This document shows, piece by piece, positions 5,402 to 5,810 of a stretch of 5,810 nt of DNA. Below the pieces are notes generated by a model. It made no database searches and was not told the DNA's origin. It saw only the letters and a list, made by a program, of their open reading frames with translations. Within the stretch, counting starts at the first letter, position 1; the number at the start of each line of letters is the position of its first letter. The position numbers and the translations under genes were made by a program. Where the stretch lies: NCBI GenBank assembly GCA_937981515.1, contig CALJNY010000098.1:1-5810 (forward strand), read 5' to 3'. Origin of the DNA: an uncultured Collinsella sp. (lineage in GTDB: Bacteria > Actinomycetota > Coriobacteriia > Coriobacteriales > Coriobacteriaceae).

Positions 5402-5810
5402 GGCAGCGGTGCGCTCGCTGCGTCCGTCCCACACGCGTGGCGCAGCGAGCGCATCGCCTCAACGAGGATGACGCCGGCGATAGCGACCGTAATTGCCACG
5501 TCGAGCGGCGTGTTCACAAACCAGAGCAACGCCATGAGATACGACCCGGCGTTAAAGGCAAAGTGCAGCAGGATCGTGTAGCGGAGCTTTCCGGTCGTCA
5601 CGAGCACCCAACCAAAGATGAGGCCGGCGGCACCCGCGTAGCAACCCTGCACCCAATTCATGTGCATAAAGCCGAAGATTGCCGCCTGCAGCACAATCGC
5701 CGCAGCGATACCCCACGCGACGTGGTGACCGGGCACTTTGCCAATATCCGCGCGCGCTGCCTGGAGGACGGCCGCGACATTCTGGACGAGCCCATCCCCG
5801 TCACGCCCAC
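5398..5810 (-). CDS. CPBP-family intramembrane metalloprotease, C-terminal part (5' end outside window)
   Basis: The last 136 residues of a CPBP (CAAX protease / bacteriocin-processing, ABI) family membrane protein are visible. The second family motif appears in a membrane segment as FGFMHMN (His codon at 5662-5664). It is followed by a Gly-rich span, GCYAGAAGLIFGWVL, the usual TGKLRYTILLH turn, and the third motif HFAFN (His 5563-5565, Asn 5551-5553). These polar residues are metal-site or catalytic residues in the family. The first motif, EExxxR, should lie upstream and is not in the window. The frame is open to the window edge without an obvious start. At least three hydrophobic segments are visible. 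Its substrate is unknown; such proteins range from prenyl-protein endoproteases to bacteriocin immunity or maturation factors. The stop TAG (5398-5400) overlaps the ygiQ stop on the other strand. Confidence 0.85.
   Translation of the reverse strand, partial: GRDGDGLVQNVAAVLQAARADIGKVPGHHVAWGIAAAIVLQAAIFGFMHMNWVQGCYAGAAGLIFGWVLVTTGKLRYTILLHFAFNAGSYLMALLWFVNTPLDVAITVAIAGVILVEAMRSLRHACGTDAASAPLP
5410..5453. repeat. Perfect 13-bp inverted repeat past the ygiQ stop, inside the CPBP gene's 3' end
   Basis: TGCGCTCGCTGCG (5410-5422) and CGCAGCGAGCGCA (5441-5453) pair exactly around an 18-nt loop that holds a smaller CCAC/GTGG stem. It starts nine bases after the ygiQ stop and lies within the last codons of the convergent CPBP gene. 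No T-run follows on the plus strand, so it may be a ygiQ 3' mRNA structure or a factor-dependent terminator. Confidence 0.6.

Overview
The window looks like a chromosomal segment of a GC-rich anaerobic gut actinobacterium of the class Coriobacteriia, most likely Collinsella or a close relative. This is an inference from the gene set (a FucO-type iron alcohol dehydrogenase, a DUF1275/YoaK membrane protein, a YgiQ-type radical SAM protein and a CPBP protease), the G/C-rich codon use and the strong GGAGG ribosome sites. It is not proven by any marker gene. Sampled 60-base lines are about 58-63% G+C inside ygiQ but only about 33-40% in the stretch from roughly 1000 to 2200.

Layout. 1-805 (minus) is the N-terminal 268 residues of a FucO-like lactaldehyde/1,2-propanediol oxidoreductase. 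806-1217 is intergenic and holds candidate fucO control sites, with LacI-type operator-like repeats, and a well-formed plus-strand promoter at 1041-1069. 1218-1757 (plus) is a LURP-one-related (tubby C-terminal-like) protein in an AT-rich patch. 1726-2049 (minus) is an open frame that resembles a decayed IS30-like transposase fragment. 2050-2208 holds no gene I can support. Two hairpins (2203-2232 and 2251-2277) close the DUF1275 gene, 2284-3000 (minus). A 268-bp divergent intergenic region follows, with a perfect 12-bp inverted repeat abutting a good -10 box. 3269-5401 (plus) is a full-length ygiQ-type radical SAM gene starting at GTG. 5398-5810 (minus) is the C-terminal part of a CPBP-family membrane protease. 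Its stop codon shares a CTAG with the ygiQ stop codon.

The genes do not form one pathway. Strand switches at almost every boundary indicate five independent transcription units. FucO would act at the end of fucose/rhamnose fermentation, reducing lactaldehyde to propanediol. The DUF1275 and YgiQ proteins are conserved families without an established role that I can name. The AT-rich 1000-2200 segment is the accessory part, and the LURP-one gene with the transposase-like scrap suggests an acquired island. I see no tRNA, rRNA, CRISPR array, intact insertion sequence or replication origin, and no clearly new multi-gene system.
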